From Acidiferrobacterales bacterium (lineage in GTDB: Bacteria > Pseudomonadota > Gammaproteobacteria > Arenicellales > Poriferihabitantaceae), in NCBI GenBank assembly GCA_019633985.1, contig JAHQWE010000004.1, forward strand, positions 1-64,000: a stretch of DNA of 64,000 nucleotides, read 5' to 3'. How positions within the stretch are numbered: position 1 is the stretch's first letter; every line of letters starts with the position of its first letter. This document shows, one piece after another, positions 34,304-43,734 of the stretch. A program made the position numbers and the translations under genes. The notes beneath the pieces were generated by a model. That model was not told the DNA's origin, searched no databases, and worked only from the letters and a program-made list of their open reading frames with translations.

Positions 34304-34767
34304 TATGATTTCTCCTCTTCAGTCTTAGTTTCTGCGGCCTTTTCCTCACTTTTTTCAGAATCGCCGGTATCGGATTCACTCGTCTCAGCAGCTGATGAAC
34401 GTGCTTCAGCTGACTTACGCTTTTCTTCATCCAAGCGATCCTCTTCTGCCTTCGCCTTAGCAAACGGAGATTCTTCAGTGTGAGCAGTTTTCTGCTTGAT
34501 GACCAGATGTCGAAGAATAGAGTCGTTGAATTTGAAGTTACGCTCAATTTCACGCAGCACTTCCAATGAGCACTCAATATTGATCATTACGTAATGTGCC
34601 TTGTGCACATCGTTGATGGAATAAGCGAGGCGACGTCTGCCCCAGTCTTCAGATCGGTGCACCTGACCATCGCCAGCTGTTACCATCTCTTTGTACCGGT
34701 CAATCATTGCCGGTACCTGTTCGCTCTGGTCAGGATGGACCAGAAACACGATTTCGTAGTGTCGCAT
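34303..34767 (-). CDS. rpsF: 30S ribosomal protein S6 with extended acidic tail
   Basis: A 154-residue S6 (E. coli 131-135). The ATG at 34767 gives [18 protein letters not shown], the canonical N terminus, and is preceded by AAGGAG; the longer frame upstream is leader. The body ends around residue 100, after which there is a long Glu/Lys/Ser/Ala-rich tail (ending KTEEEKS). S6 C termini are substrates of glutamate ligase RimK in relatives, and a Glu-rich tail fits with that; this is inference. Confidence 0.95.
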   Translation of the reverse strand: MRHYEIVFLVHPDQSEQVPAMIDRYKEMVTAGDGQVHRSEDWGRRRLAYSINDVHKAHYVMINIECSLEVLREIERNFKFNDSILRHLVIKQKTAHTEESPFAKAKAEEDRLDEEKRKSAEARSSAAETSESDTGDSEKSEEKAAETKTEEEKS

Positions 34768-34858
34768 AGGATCTCCTTGCGGGTTAATTCTTCCCCGAAA
34801 TTTGCCGTAGCGTGCAAAATCAGGTGAAGAGAGGAGTTGGTAGGTAAAACGAGCGCGG

Positions 34859-34887
34859 AGTGTAGCCAAATGAAGTATTGAATACAA
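34859..34887 (-). promoter_or_regulatory. sigma-70 promoter of rpsF-rpsR-rplI
   Basis: Read leftward: TTGTAT (34887-34882), 17-bp spacer, TACACT (34864-34859). Start of transcription would be near 34852, giving a leader of about 85 nt before rpsF. This is the best sigma-70 match I found in the window. Confidence 0.65.
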
Positions 34888-34972
34888 CTATTTCTGGCCG
34901 TCTAAACCCGAAACACAATTCGTGTCACTCTTGTTGAACCGGGTACCTAGACAACGGTCTCAAATCGGAAAC

Positions 34973-34981
34973 TGGTATAAT
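34973..34981 (+). promoter_or_regulatory. extended -10 promoter of aceE
   Basis: TGGTATAAT (TGn plus TATAAT at 34976-34981) lies 45 bp before the aceE ATG. The -35 region is weak, as is common with extended -10 promoters. No PdhR-like site was recognised. Confidence 0.5.
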
Positions 34982-35026
34982 TCAATCCTATAAAAATAAT
35001 TTAACCACTCAATACTTACACTATTT

Positions 35027-37693
35027 ATGAAAGAGCCTCGTCTTGATTCTGACCCTGGAGAAACCCAGGAATGGCTCGAAGCATTGACCGCTGTGATCCA
35101 GCGTGAAGGCGGAGAGCGTGCTCATTACCTGATCGAAACACTGATCGACACTGCCAGGCGTAATGGAGTCCATATTCCGTACCAGGCAAATACTGCATAT
35201 CTAAATACGATCCCGCCTCACATGGAGGCTAGAAGCCCTGGTGATCATGCCATTGAACGCCGAATCCGCGCTTTGATACGTTGGAATGCGATGGCAATGG
35301 TCGTTAGAGCCAATCGGATATCCTCAGAGCTTGGAGGTCATATCGCAAGTTTTGCTTCTGCCGCGACACTTTATGACGTCGGATTTAATCACTTCTGGCG
35401 TGCGTCTTCCGAGAAACAACTGGGGGATATGTTATTCATACAGGGGCACTCAGCCCCTGGAATCTATGCGCGAGCTTATCTGGAAGGTCGCCTGGGAGCA
35501 GACAAACTCAAGCTGTTCCGCCAGGAAGTGGATGGTCAAGGGCTGTCTTCTTACCCACATCCATGGCTAATGCAGGATTTCTGGCAGTTTCCGACGGTAT
35601 CCATGGGGCTTGGCCCAATCATGGCGATTTATCAGGCGCGCTATATGAAGTATTTGCATAATCGTGGGTTAATCGACGCAGGAGATCGAAAAATCTGGGC
35701 ATTTCTTGGAGACGGCGAAATGGATGAGCCGGAGTCGGGTGGAGCCCTGGCGGTTGCTGGCCGAGAAAACTTGGACAACTTGGTCTTTGTTGTGAACTGC
35801 AATCTACAACGTCTAGACGGGCCAGTTCGGGGCAATGGAAAAATTATTCAGGAGCTGGAAAGCGATTTCCGTGGCGCTGGCTGGAATGTTATCAAGGTCA
35901 TATGGGGATCATACTGGGATCCATTACTCGCCAGAGATGATGACGGTTTGCTGCAACAAAGAATGGAAGACGCCGTGGATGGCGAGTATCAGGCATTCAA
36001 AGCCAATGACGGCGCTTATGTGCGCGAGAAGTTTTTTGGAAAGCACCCTAAACTGTTGGAGATGGTATCGAATATGTCTGATGAAGATATATGGCGACTG
36101 AATCGCGGCGGACACGATCCTCACAAACTTTACGCAGCCTATGCTGCGGCAACGAAACACGAAGGTCAGCCGACAGTAATACTCGCTAAAACCGTCAAGG
36201 GATATGGAATGGGCGAAGCTGGAGAGGGGCAAAACACCACTCATCAACAGAAAAAGATGGGCGAAGACGCCATGCTCGCATTCCGAGATCGCTTTAACAT
36301 TCCATTGACCGATAAGGAGGTCGCTGAAGCGCCCTTTTATCGGCCAGATCCTAGTTCGCCAGAAATTGAATATATGTTGGCCCGACGGGAATCCCTTGGC
36401 GGGTTTTTGCCAGCTAGATCCATTGGCTCAAAACCGCGATTCAAAGTGCCGGACCTCAGCCTGTTCGAAGCGCAGCTCGAGGGGACAGGTGAAAGAGAAA
36501 TATCGACTACCATGGCATTTGTTCGTATCTTGTCAGCTTTGATTCGCGATAAAGATATCAAGAAACATATTGTTCCGATCATTCCCGATGAGTCTCGCAC
36601 TTTCGGCATGGAGGGTATGTTTCGACAACTCGGTATCTATGCGCCCCATGGACAGCTATATGAGCCCGTAGATGCGGACCAGCTTATGTTCTATCGAGAG
36701 GATAAAGACGGTCAGGTGCTGCAGGAAGGTATCAATGAAGCCGGTGCAATGTGTTCCTGGATCGCTGCTGGAACCTCCTACAGCAATCACGAATTGCATA
36801 CGATCCCATTTTTTATTCTTTACTCTATGTTTGGTTTCCAGCGGGTGGGAGATTTATGTTGGGCCGCTGGTGATAGCCGGTCACGAGGGTTTATTTTGGG
36901 TGGTACATCTGGTCGAACAACGTTGGCTGGAGAAGGATTACAGCATCAGGATGGTCATAGCTTGATTCTCTCAGGAACGGTTCCAAACTGCATCTCCTAT
37001 GACCCGACGTATAGCTATGAACTCGCCATCATCATCAGAGACGGGTTGCGTCGTATGTATGGTGAACAGGAAAGCATTTATTACTATATCACGGTGATGA
37101 ACGAAAACTACGTACATCCCGCAATGCCGAAGGGCGTTGAAGAAGGTGTATTACGGGGGATGTATCTATTGAAGTCCACGGCGAAGCAGGGAAACAAATT
37201 AAAGGTGCAACTGCTTGGTAGTGGCGCCATTCTTAGAGAGGTCGAGTTTGCGGCGGAGATGCTTAGCGAGGAATATGGTGTAGATAGCGATATTTGGAGC
37301 GTCACCAGTTTTAATGAGTTGGCAAGAGATGGGCAGGACATCGATCGACAAAATCGTCTACATCCGGAGAGGGAACCTGGAAAGAGCTATACACAGATGT
37401 GTCTGGAAAACACCGAAGGTCCAGTGATTGCCGCTACCGACTATATGAAGCTATATGCAGAACAGATTCGAGCCTGGGTGCCGGGAAGCTACCACGTACT
37501 AGGAACAGATGGCTATGGACGCAGCGATACCAGACAAAAGCTCCGCCAGTTCTTTGAAGTAGACAGGTATCATGTTGTCACCACGGCACTGCAGTCACTC
37601 GCTGAACAAGAGAAAGTCCCTTCGATGTTAGTGACGGAAGCGCTGGAGAAATACGATATCGAAGTTGACAAGATCAATCCTTTGAAGGCCTGA
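35027..37693 (+). CDS. aceE: pyruvate dehydrogenase E1 component (homodimeric)
   Basis: An 888-residue AceE-type E1 (E. coli 887) that decarboxylates pyruvate with thiamine diphosphate. The ThDP/Mg motif GDGEMDEPES...NLVFVVNCN is present near residues 230-265, with the RRIRALIRWNAMAMV N-terminal block and HSAPGIYARAYLEGRL. It heads the aceE-aceF-lpd operon, with a 4-bp gap to aceF. Confidence 0.96.
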   Translation: MKEPRLDSDPGETQEWLEALTAVIQREGGERAHYLIETLIDTARRNGVHIPYQANTAYLNTIPPHMEARSPGDHAIERRIRALIRWNAMAMVVRANRISSELGGHIASFASAATLYDVGFNHFWRASSEKQLGDMLFIQGHSAPGIYARAYLEGRLGADKLKLFRQEVDGQGLSSYPHPWLMQDFWQFPTVSMGLGPIMAIYQARYMKYLHNRGLIDAGDRKIWAFLGDGEMDEPESGGALAVAGRENLDNLVFVVNCNLQRLDGPVRGNGKIIQELESDFRGAGWNVIKVIWGSYWDPLLARDDDGLLQQRMEDAVDGEYQAFKANDGAYVREKFFGKHPKLLEMVSNMSDEDIWRLNRGGHDPHKLYAAYAAATKHEGQPTVILAKTVKGYGMGEAGEGQNTTHQQKKMGEDAMLAFRDRFNIPLTDKEVAEAPFYRPDPSSPEIEYMLARRESLGGFLPARSIGSKPRFKVPDLSLFEAQLEGTGEREISTTMAFVRILSALIRDKDIKKHIVPIIPDESRTFGMEGMFRQLGIYAPHGQLYEPVDADQLMFYREDKDGQVLQEGINEAGAMCSWIAAGTSYSNHELHTIPFFILYSMFGFQRVGDLCWAAGDSRSRGFILGGTSGRTTLAGEGLQHQDGHSLILSGTVPNCISYDPTYSYELAIIIRDGLRRMYGEQESIYYYITVMNENYVHPAMPKGVEEGVLRGMYLLKSTAKQGNKLKVQLLGSGAILREVEFAAEMLSEEYGVDSDIWSVTSFNELARDGQDIDRQNRLHPEREPGKSYTQMCLENTEGPVIAATDYMKLYAEQIRAWVPGSYHVLGTDGYGRSDTRQKLRQFFEVDRYHVVTTALQSLAEQEKVPSMLVTEALEKYDIEVDKINPLKA

Positions 37694-37697
37694 AGAC

Positions 37698-39002
37698 ATG
37701 ACTGAGAAAACAGAAGTTAAGATTCCGGATATCGGTGATTTTGCCGAAGTCGAAGTGATTGAAGTCCTGGTGTCCGAAGGCGATAGCATCAGTGCTGAAG
37801 ATGGTCTGTTAACACTCGAAAGCGACAAGGCGACCATGGAGATTCCCTCCCCTGTCACAGGCCAGGTTGTTTCTGTGGCAGTGAAAGTCGGTGACAAAGT
37901 CGCTGAGGGCCATGTGGTAATAACTGTTGAAGCAGAGTCCACTGCTCCATCTGAAGCCCCGATTGAACCTGAAGAGGTGATTGTCAGCGAGCCCCCTGCT
38001 CCGGAGCTGGAAGTTGACTCAGAGCAGAAGACAGAGGAAACAGATAAAAAACCACTGCATTCTCCGCCCCCTTCTCTTCCGGAGAAAGTGCAACCGACCA
38101 GTGACCTACCCCACGCTAGCCCCGCTATCCGTCGTTTTGCACGAGAACTGGGAGCGGATCTCACACAGGTCCCAGGAAGTGGGACCAAGGGTCGCATTAC
38201 CAAAGAAGATGTACAAAAGTGGATAAAGGGGAAACTGACCGAAACAACCACAGAATCCCAGGGGCATGGTATTCCTGCAATTCCTGAAATCGATTTTTCC
38301 CGATTTGGGGAGATCGAGACTCTGCCGCTGACCCGGATAAAGAAGCTTTCTGGCCCACATCTGCAGCGCGCCTGGTTGAATATTCCTCATGTTACACAGC
38401 ATGAAGAGGCCGACATCACGGAACTGGAAGCATTTCGACAGTCGCTCAAAGAGGAAGCGGCCAAAGAAGGGATTAAGGTGACATTGTTGGCTTTTGTGCT
38501 CAAGATTATGGTTGGTGCCTTGAAGAAGTTTCCCGAGTTCAACGCTTCGTTGTCGCCGGACGGAACAAGTTTGATACTCAAGAAGTACTTTAATATCGGC
38601 ATTGCGGTAGACACCCCGCAAGGTCTGGTGGTCCCGGTGCTGAAGGAGGTCGATCGTAAAACGATTTTTGAGTTGGCCAAAGAAATGGGGGAAATCAGTG
38701 AACGAGCGCGTGAAGCTAAGCTGTCGCCTACAGAGCTTCAGGGAGGCTGCATGAGCATTTCAAGTCTGGGCGGCATCGGTGGCGTCGGATTTACGCCCAT
38801 AGTGAATGCACCGGAAGTTGCAATTCTCGGCATCTCCCGATCCAAGATGCAACCCGTTTGGAATGGATCTGAATTTGAACCTCGGCTAATACTACCTCTG
38901 AGTCTTTCCTATGATCATCGTGCAATCGATGGTGCCGACGGCGCGAGGTTTTGTGCCTATTTGGCCCGCGCATTTGCCGATATGCGTCGACTCGCCCTGT
39001 GA
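37698..39002 (+). CDS. aceF: pyruvate dehydrogenase E2 (dihydrolipoyl acetyltransferase) with one lipoyl domain
   Basis: A 434-residue E2: a single lipoyl domain (about 5-77, lipoyl Lys44 in ESDKATMEIP), an acidic Pro/Glu-rich linker (about 80-130), the peripheral subunit-binding domain (SPAIRRFARELGADL, about 136-172) and the acetyltransferase core with the active site SYDHRAIDGADG. E. coli AceF has three lipoyl domains; here one is on E2 and one on E3. It follows aceE by 4 bp. Confidence 0.95.
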   Translation: MTEKTEVKIPDIGDFAEVEVIEVLVSEGDSISAEDGLLTLESDKATMEIPSPVTGQVVSVAVKVGDKVAEGHVVITVEAESTAPSEAPIEPEEVIVSEPPAPELEVDSEQKTEETDKKPLHSPPPSLPEKVQPTSDLPHASPAIRRFARELGADLTQVPGSGTKGRITKEDVQKWIKGKLTETTTESQGHGIPAIPEIDFSRFGEIETLPLTRIKKLSGPHLQRAWLNIPHVTQHEEADITELEAFRQSLKEEAAKEGIKVTLLAFVLKIMVGALKKFPEFNASLSPDGTSLILKKYFNIGIAVDTPQGLVVPVLKEVDRKTIFELAKEMGEISERAREAKLSPTELQGGCMSISSLGGIGGVGFTPIVNAPEVAILGISRSKMQPVWNGSEFEPRLILPLSLSYDHRAIDGADGARFCAYLARAFADMRRLAL

Positions 39003-39020
39003 CGGTTGAGAGAAACAATC

Positions 39021-40769
39021 ATGATTGAAATAAAAGTTCCAGACATTGGGGATTTTGAAAAAGTACCCGTCATCGAAATCTTTGTGTCTCCTGGTGACAC
39101 GATTGCTCTTGAAGATCCTCTGATTGCTGTTGAAAGTGATAAGGCCACAATGGAAATTCCCGCCAGTGAAGCCGGTGTGGTGAAGGAAGTCTTGTTACGC
39201 GTAGGTGATGAAATTTCGGAAGGCGATCTGATACTGCGAATCGATTCAGCGTCAACTGATTCTAAAAACGTCAAAGCCCAGCCAAAAGACGCTAACTCTG
39301 ATAGTGGTTCTTCTCTTCAGTCTCTGCCCGCAACAGCTCAATCTGCTGATTCTGATGAACGGTTTGATCTCGTGGTGCTGGGTTCTGGCCCCGGTGGTTA
39401 TACGGCTGCATTTCGTGCTGCAGACCTTGGTATGAAGGTAGCTTTAATTGAACGTTATCCGGTTATAGGCGGCGTCTGTCTGAATGTTGGCTGTATTCCG
39501 TCGAAAGCATTGTTGCATGCAGCGAAAGTGATAGACGAAGCGCATCACGCCGACGGTATCGGTATTGCTTATAGCAAACCCGCTATCGATTTGGAAAAGC
39601 TAATCGGCTGGAAAAACGGTGTTGTCGATCGTCTGACTGGCGGACTCACAGGTCTTGCCAAGCAGCGTAAAGTCAATGTGTTGAATGGCTATGGTCGTTT
39701 TGTTGGCAGCCATCAGATTGAAGTCAAATCTGCGGAGGAAACAGTGGTAGTCGATTTTAAGCAAGCGGTGATTGCTGTCGGTTCAACGCCGGTGAAAATT
39801 CCCGGATTTCCTCACGATGACCCCAGAGTGATTGACTCTACCGGCGCACTACAACTCGACGATATTCCGGAAAGACTGTTGATTTTGGGAGGTGGAATCA
39901 TTGGTCTTGAAATGGCAACTGTTTATCGAGCACTTGGCAGCAAAGTGAGCGTCGTAGAGATGATGAGTCAATTGATGGTCGGTGCTGATCCCGATATGGT
40001 TAGACCATTACTGAAAATAATCAAGAAGCAATATGAAGCCATCTGGACTTCCACAAAAGTGACAGCGATGGTGGCTGAAGACTCTGGTATTCGGGTTGAA
40101 ATGACAGGAGACAAAGCACCAGAGTCAGCGTTATTCGATAAAGTGCTTGTCGCGGTTGGACGCAAGCCGAATGGGCATGCAATTGCAGCGCCGGAAGCTG
40201 GTGTAGAAGTTGACGACAAGGGCTTCATCCGTGTCGATGCGCAAATGCGAACCAATGTTCCACATATCTTTGCGATCGGCGATGTGGTGGGGCAACCGAT
40301 GCTCGCGCACAAAGCAGTACACGAAGGAAAGGTCGCGGCAGAGGTCGCGGCTGGTCAAAAAAGTGGTTTCGATGCACGAGTTATCCCTTCGGTTGCATAT
40401 ACGGATCCTGAAGTAGCTTGGGTAGGATTGACAGAGACCGAGGCGAAGGAAGAAGGTATATCCTATGAAAAAGGCATATTCCCTTGGGCTGCAAGCGGCC
40501 GCGCTCTATCCCAGGAACGGAGTGAGGGAATCACGAAACTATTGTTTAACCCAGATAATCATCAATTGCTGGGGGCTGCAATTACCGGGACTAATGCGGG
40601 AGACCTCATCGCGGAAGCTGCCTTGGCGATTGAGATGGGTGCAGATGCAGCCGATATTGCCCTGACTATTCATGCTCATCCGACTGTTGCAGAGACCATC
40701 GGCTTTGCAGCTGAAGCGTTCGAAGGAACGATAACCGATTTGTACATGCCTAAAAAGAAGCCCACCTAA
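39021..40769 (+). CDS. lpdA: dihydrolipoyl dehydrogenase (E3) with N-terminal lipoyl domain
   Basis: A 582-residue E3: N-terminal lipoyl domain (about 1-77, Lys41 in ESDKATMEIP), a Ser/Ala-rich linker (about 80-112), then the FAD/NAD disulfide reductase with GSGPGGYTAA, redox-active CLNVGC (Cys153, Cys158), NAD-fold GGGIIGLEMA and the C-terminal HAHPTVAET catalytic His. Ordinary Lpd has about 475 residues; the extra domain is the lipoyl arm. ATG at 39021 is chosen over a TTG at 39006 because it begins MIEIKVPDIG. Confidence 0.95.
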   Translation: MIEIKVPDIGDFEKVPVIEIFVSPGDTIALEDPLIAVESDKATMEIPASEAGVVKEVLLRVGDEISEGDLILRIDSASTDSKNVKAQPKDANSDSGSSLQSLPATAQSADSDERFDLVVLGSGPGGYTAAFRAADLGMKVALIERYPVIGGVCLNVGCIPSKALLHAAKVIDEAHHADGIGIAYSKPAIDLEKLIGWKNGVVDRLTGGLTGLAKQRKVNVLNGYGRFVGSHQIEVKSAEETVVVDFKQAVIAVGSTPVKIPGFPHDDPRVIDSTGALQLDDIPERLLILGGGIIGLEMATVYRALGSKVSVVEMMSQLMVGADPDMVRPLLKIIKKQYEAIWTSTKVTAMVAEDSGIRVEMTGDKAPESALFDKVLVAVGRKPNGHAIAAPEAGVEVDDKGFIRVDAQMRTNVPHIFAIGDVVGQPMLAHKAVHEGKVAAEVAAGQKSGFDARVIPSVAYTDPEVAWVGLTETEAKEEGISYEKGIFPWAASGRALSQERSEGITKLLFNPDNHQLLGAAITGTNAGDLIAEAALAIEMGADAADIALTIHAHPTVAETIGFAAEAFEGTITDLYMPKKKPT

Positions 40770-40796
40770 TTTATATATTGAGATGGGCAATATCTA

Positions 40797-40827
40797 GGTG
40801 AACCAATCGATCTAAGATTGGTTCACC
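40797..40827. terminator. convergent hairpin between lpdA and recO
   Basis: GGTGAACCAATC (40797-40808) pairs perfectly over 12 bp with GATTGGTTCACC (40816-40827); the seven-base loop contains part of the recO stop codon (40812-40814). It is placed to stop transcripts from both sides, but neither strand has a clear T-run, so Rho or RNA stabilisation may be involved. Confidence 0.55.
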
Positions 40828-41585
40828 CTCTTACGCTGTTGATCGTCAGTTGAACTAACCTTGGCACCCTCGGCGTAACCTCTCATCGCCATCATTACTC
40901 TTCTTGTTCGGAGTTGTTTAGTACCGAGCTGGTGCTGAATCAGGGTTCTTGTCAATTTTCTCGCCTGACGTTTTACAACAGGATGGATAATGGACTCCAT
41001 AGCTAGTGCTCTCAAGGTTTTGCCGGAAACATGAACACTGCTATCTGATGCACCGACATTTAACGCAGGCCCCTGATTCGCGATGTACTGATATTCCCGA
41101 GATTCATCGATCATCTCTCCGGTTTCATAGTCATAATCCAATATCAGGCCGAAGCCAATTTCCTGCAACAACTTCTTCTCAAATACTCTGAGAAGTTCAG
41201 CCTGATCATCTTCGGTGGATACCAGTTTCTCAACGGTAGCGTGATAGTTGTCGTAAAGCGTTGGATGAGGATCAAAGCGATGCAGCAACTTGAGAATTAA
41301 CTCATTCATGTAATAACAACTTTGCAGTGCTTCACCTCTTGGTAGAGGGCGAAATCCGCTTACTTCAGCGTTCATTAAAATACCAAGCTGATTCCTCGAT
41401 GACCAGCTGATCAATAGCGGTTGAAATGGCATCAGCACCCCTCGCATTGATGCTTTTTGCCTGCGGGCCCCTTTCGACAATAGCATCAGCCGACCATGAT
41501 CCCGCACAAACACGTCGAGAAGAAGACTACTTTCCGTGTAGGGTCGGGTATGTAGAATCATCGCCGCCTGCTGAAAGTGCTTCAT
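40812..41585 (-). CDS. recO: DNA repair protein RecO
   Basis: A 257-residue RecO, loader of RecA in the RecFOR route: N-terminal OB fold (MILHTRPYTESSLLLDVFV, SKGARR) and a helical C-terminal domain with FEKKLLQEIGFGL. The usual zinc-finger cysteines of some RecO proteins are absent, as in E. coli. It is the last gene of the lepA-lepB-DUF4845-rnc-era-recO group, 7 bp behind era. Confidence 0.93.
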   Translation of the reverse strand: MKHFQQAAMILHTRPYTESSLLLDVFVRDHGRLMLLSKGARRQKASMRGVLMPFQPLLISWSSRNQLGILMNAEVSGFRPLPRGEALQSCYYMNELILKLLHRFDPHPTLYDNYHATVEKLVSTEDDQAELLRVFEKKLLQEIGFGLILDYDYETGEMIDESREYQYIANQGPALNVGASDSSVHVSGKTLRALAMESIIHPVVKRQARKLTRTLIQHQLGTKQLRTRRVMMAMRGYAEGAKVSSTDDQQRKRVNQS

Positions 41586-41592
41586 TTATCCC

Positions 41593-42504
41593 TCATTCTT
41601 CGACATATCCCAGAGACCGCAACATGTTTGTATTGTCTGCCCATCCCTTGCGTTCTTTCACCCACAAATTGAGCCTTGCTCTCACGCCAAATTCTTTTTC
41701 AATTGCATACCGCGCGCGCTGACCGATTAGCTTCAACTGTTGACCGCCTTTGCCAATAACGATGGACTTTTGACTGGATTTTTCCACCCAAATGATCATA
41801 TCCAATATCCAAAACTCCGAATCGCTTCGGTCAAAACCTGTTACTTCCACAGCTGACTCATAGGGTAGTTCATTCCCCAATAACAAAAAGGTTTGTTCTC
41901 TGACTAACTCCGAAATCAAAAATCGATCTCCACGATCACTTACCTGATCAGCGGGAAATCCTGGTGGACCTATAGGAATATGTTTCAACAGAACATCCAC
42001 GAAACTCTCCACGTCTTTCATTGTCAGCGCCGAGATAGGCACAATATCGACGAATGCATGTAGACGACTACTTTTCTGTATCAGTGGGAGTAGCTGGGTT
42101 TTGTCTTTTAACGCGTCAATCTTGTTTATAACCAATAGGATCGGTACCGCCCTTTCGGTCACTTTCTTTAAAGTTCGTTCCAGTAACTCTGTCCAACCTT
42201 TGTAGTCAATCATAAAAACAATTAGATCAACATCAGACAGACTGTTGATTGCCGTACGATTGATCATTTTGTTTAGGTTTTTCTTCTCGTCATTGTGGAT
42301 ACCTGGTGTATCGACGAATACGAGTTGAGAATCTTCAGCGGTTCGAATCCCAAGTATGCGGTGACGAGTAGTCTGGGGTCTTCGCGATATAATGGATATC
42401 TTTTGCCCAACCAGCTTATTCAAAAGCGTTGATTTTCCGGCATTAGGTGGCCCTGCGAGGGTGATAAATCCGAACTGGTGACGGGATTCTGGAGAGTCAG
42501 GCAA
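41593..42504 (-). CDS. era: GTPase Era
   Basis: A 303-residue ribosome-assembly GTPase: G1 GPPNAGKST (Lys24), G2/effector SRRPQTTRHR, G3 DTPGI, G4 NKID, and a C-terminal KH domain with GKGGQQLKLIG that binds the 3' end of 16S rRNA. It follows rnc by 27 bp in the standard order. Confidence 0.96.
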   Translation of the reverse strand: MPDSPESRHQFGFITLAGPPNAGKSTLLNKLVGQKISIISRRPQTTRHRILGIRTAEDSQLVFVDTPGIHNDEKKNLNKMINRTAINSLSDVDLIVFMIDYKGWTELLERTLKKVTERAVPILLVINKIDALKDKTQLLPLIQKSSRLHAFVDIVPISALTMKDVESFVDVLLKHIPIGPPGFPADQVSDRGDRFLISELVREQTFLLLGNELPYESAVEVTGFDRSDSEFWILDMIIWVEKSSQKSIVIGKGGQQLKLIGQRARYAIEKEFGVRARLNLWVKERKGWADNTNMLRSLGYVEE

Positions 42505-42531
42505 AATAAGTGGGATCAGTCGTTCTGACGT

Positions 42532-43215
42532 CTATGCAACGGGAACATTTCCAACAAATGCTTCAAAAGCCCTTCCCGCTGCTTCCTGCTCGGCATTTCT
42601 GCGGCTGGTTCCCTTGGCAATAAAAGGGCTGTCAGTGTGATCAATTTTACAGCTGACTTCGAATACCAGATTATGCGGCTTGCCTGACTGACTGATTACT
42701 TCGTATATCGGGAGTTCTTTATCAGATTTTTGCAGAATTTCTTGTAGGCGGGTTTTATTGTCCTTGAGATCAACTGGCTTAATATCCCGAAGCTGGTTGG
42801 CATACAAATTAAGAACGACAGTACGCGCCGCTCGAAAACCGCCATCCAGGTAAATAGCGCCGAAAATCGCTTCCAGCGCATCAGCCAGAATACTATCGCG
42901 GTCAAAGCCCCCACTTTTTTTCTCACCCTCTCCCAGTAATAGAAATGACTGCACATCCAGGTCTCTCGAGAGCACAGCCAGGGTGGAGCCACGAACCAAA
43001 CGAGCTCGCATTTTTGTGAGATCACCTTCTGATGCTCGGGGGAATTGATGAAACAGCGTTTCGGCGATCACAAACCCGAGAATACTGTCTCCAAGATACT
43101 CAAGGCGTTCGTTATTGCTTCGTCGGTAGCTACGGTGGGTCAGAGCTCGGTTTAACAGCTCTTGATCTGAAAATCGATAATCGAGCGCTTTTTCGAGTGA
43201 ACCGAGATCTGCCAT
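42532..43215 (-). CDS. rnc: ribonuclease III
   Basis: A 227-residue RNase III: the signature ERLEYLGDSILGFVIAE (about 37-53), the second acidic cluster DALEAIFGAIYLDGG, then a double-stranded RNA-binding domain (about 153-222). It processes rRNA precursors and regulates mRNAs. It follows the DUF4845 gene by 13 bp. Confidence 0.96.
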   Translation of the reverse strand: MADLGSLEKALDYRFSDQELLNRALTHRSYRRSNNERLEYLGDSILGFVIAETLFHQFPRASEGDLTKMRARLVRGSTLAVLSRDLDVQSFLLLGEGEKKSGGFDRDSILADALEAIFGAIYLDGGFRAARTVVLNLYANQLRDIKPVDLKDNKTRLQEILQKSDKELPIYEVISQSGKPHNLVFEVSCKIDHTDSPFIAKGTSRRNAEQEAAGRAFEAFVGNVPVA

Positions 43216-43228
43216 TCGTAGTTAGTAA

Positions 43229-43654
43229 TCAGGAACCGCCTGGATTTCTCTCTATATTGACTTCATTTTCAAAGTCAAAGAGTAACGACGCATTAGAAAC
43301 CAGGCCGATGACTACTTCATAATTAATGCTCATAACTCGAGAAGATTTTTTCTGAGTCACCCGAAAGGCTTTATCCAAATTTACATAGGTATCAGCGTAG
43401 TCGATATTTAGGCGTCGCTTTAGCTTCCTTAATAGGGCCGATCTGCTCGCTGTCATGACGCCGGGTTCCTCCTTCAGTGCTTCTAGAGCCGCTCCAATTT
43501 TCTGGTTATTCATGTAGACAGGAACCGATCTGGTAGCAAGGATAGCGGCTAGTACAAAAAACGCGCCTCCCCACACTATTACCCAAAATGATACCCCCCG
43601 CTGCTTACCGCCGATTTTTTTTGACGGTCGAAACACTTGTTGTGAATTTTTCAA
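43229..43654 (-). CDS. DUF4845 small membrane protein
   Basis: A 141-residue protein with one transmembrane helix (about 22-42, following KKIGGKQRGVSFW) and a small extracytoplasmic domain. Position between lepB and rnc and the RGVSFWVIVWGGAF segment match the DUF4845 family, whose function is not known; the neighbourhood suggests a link with protein export or the envelope. Confidence 0.85.
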   Translation of the reverse strand: MKNSQQVFRPSKKIGGKQRGVSFWVIVWGGAFFVLAAILATRSVPVYMNNQKIGAALEALKEEPGVMTASRSALLRKLKRRLNIDYADTYVNLDKAFRVTQKKSSRVMSINYEVVIGLVSNASLLFDFENEVNIERNPGGS

Positions 43655-43734
43655 TTTAATCTCCGTTTTTCAAAACGATATATTTAGGATTAATGCCATA
43701 ATGATCCTTTAAGACCAAATAAATCAACGCAAAA

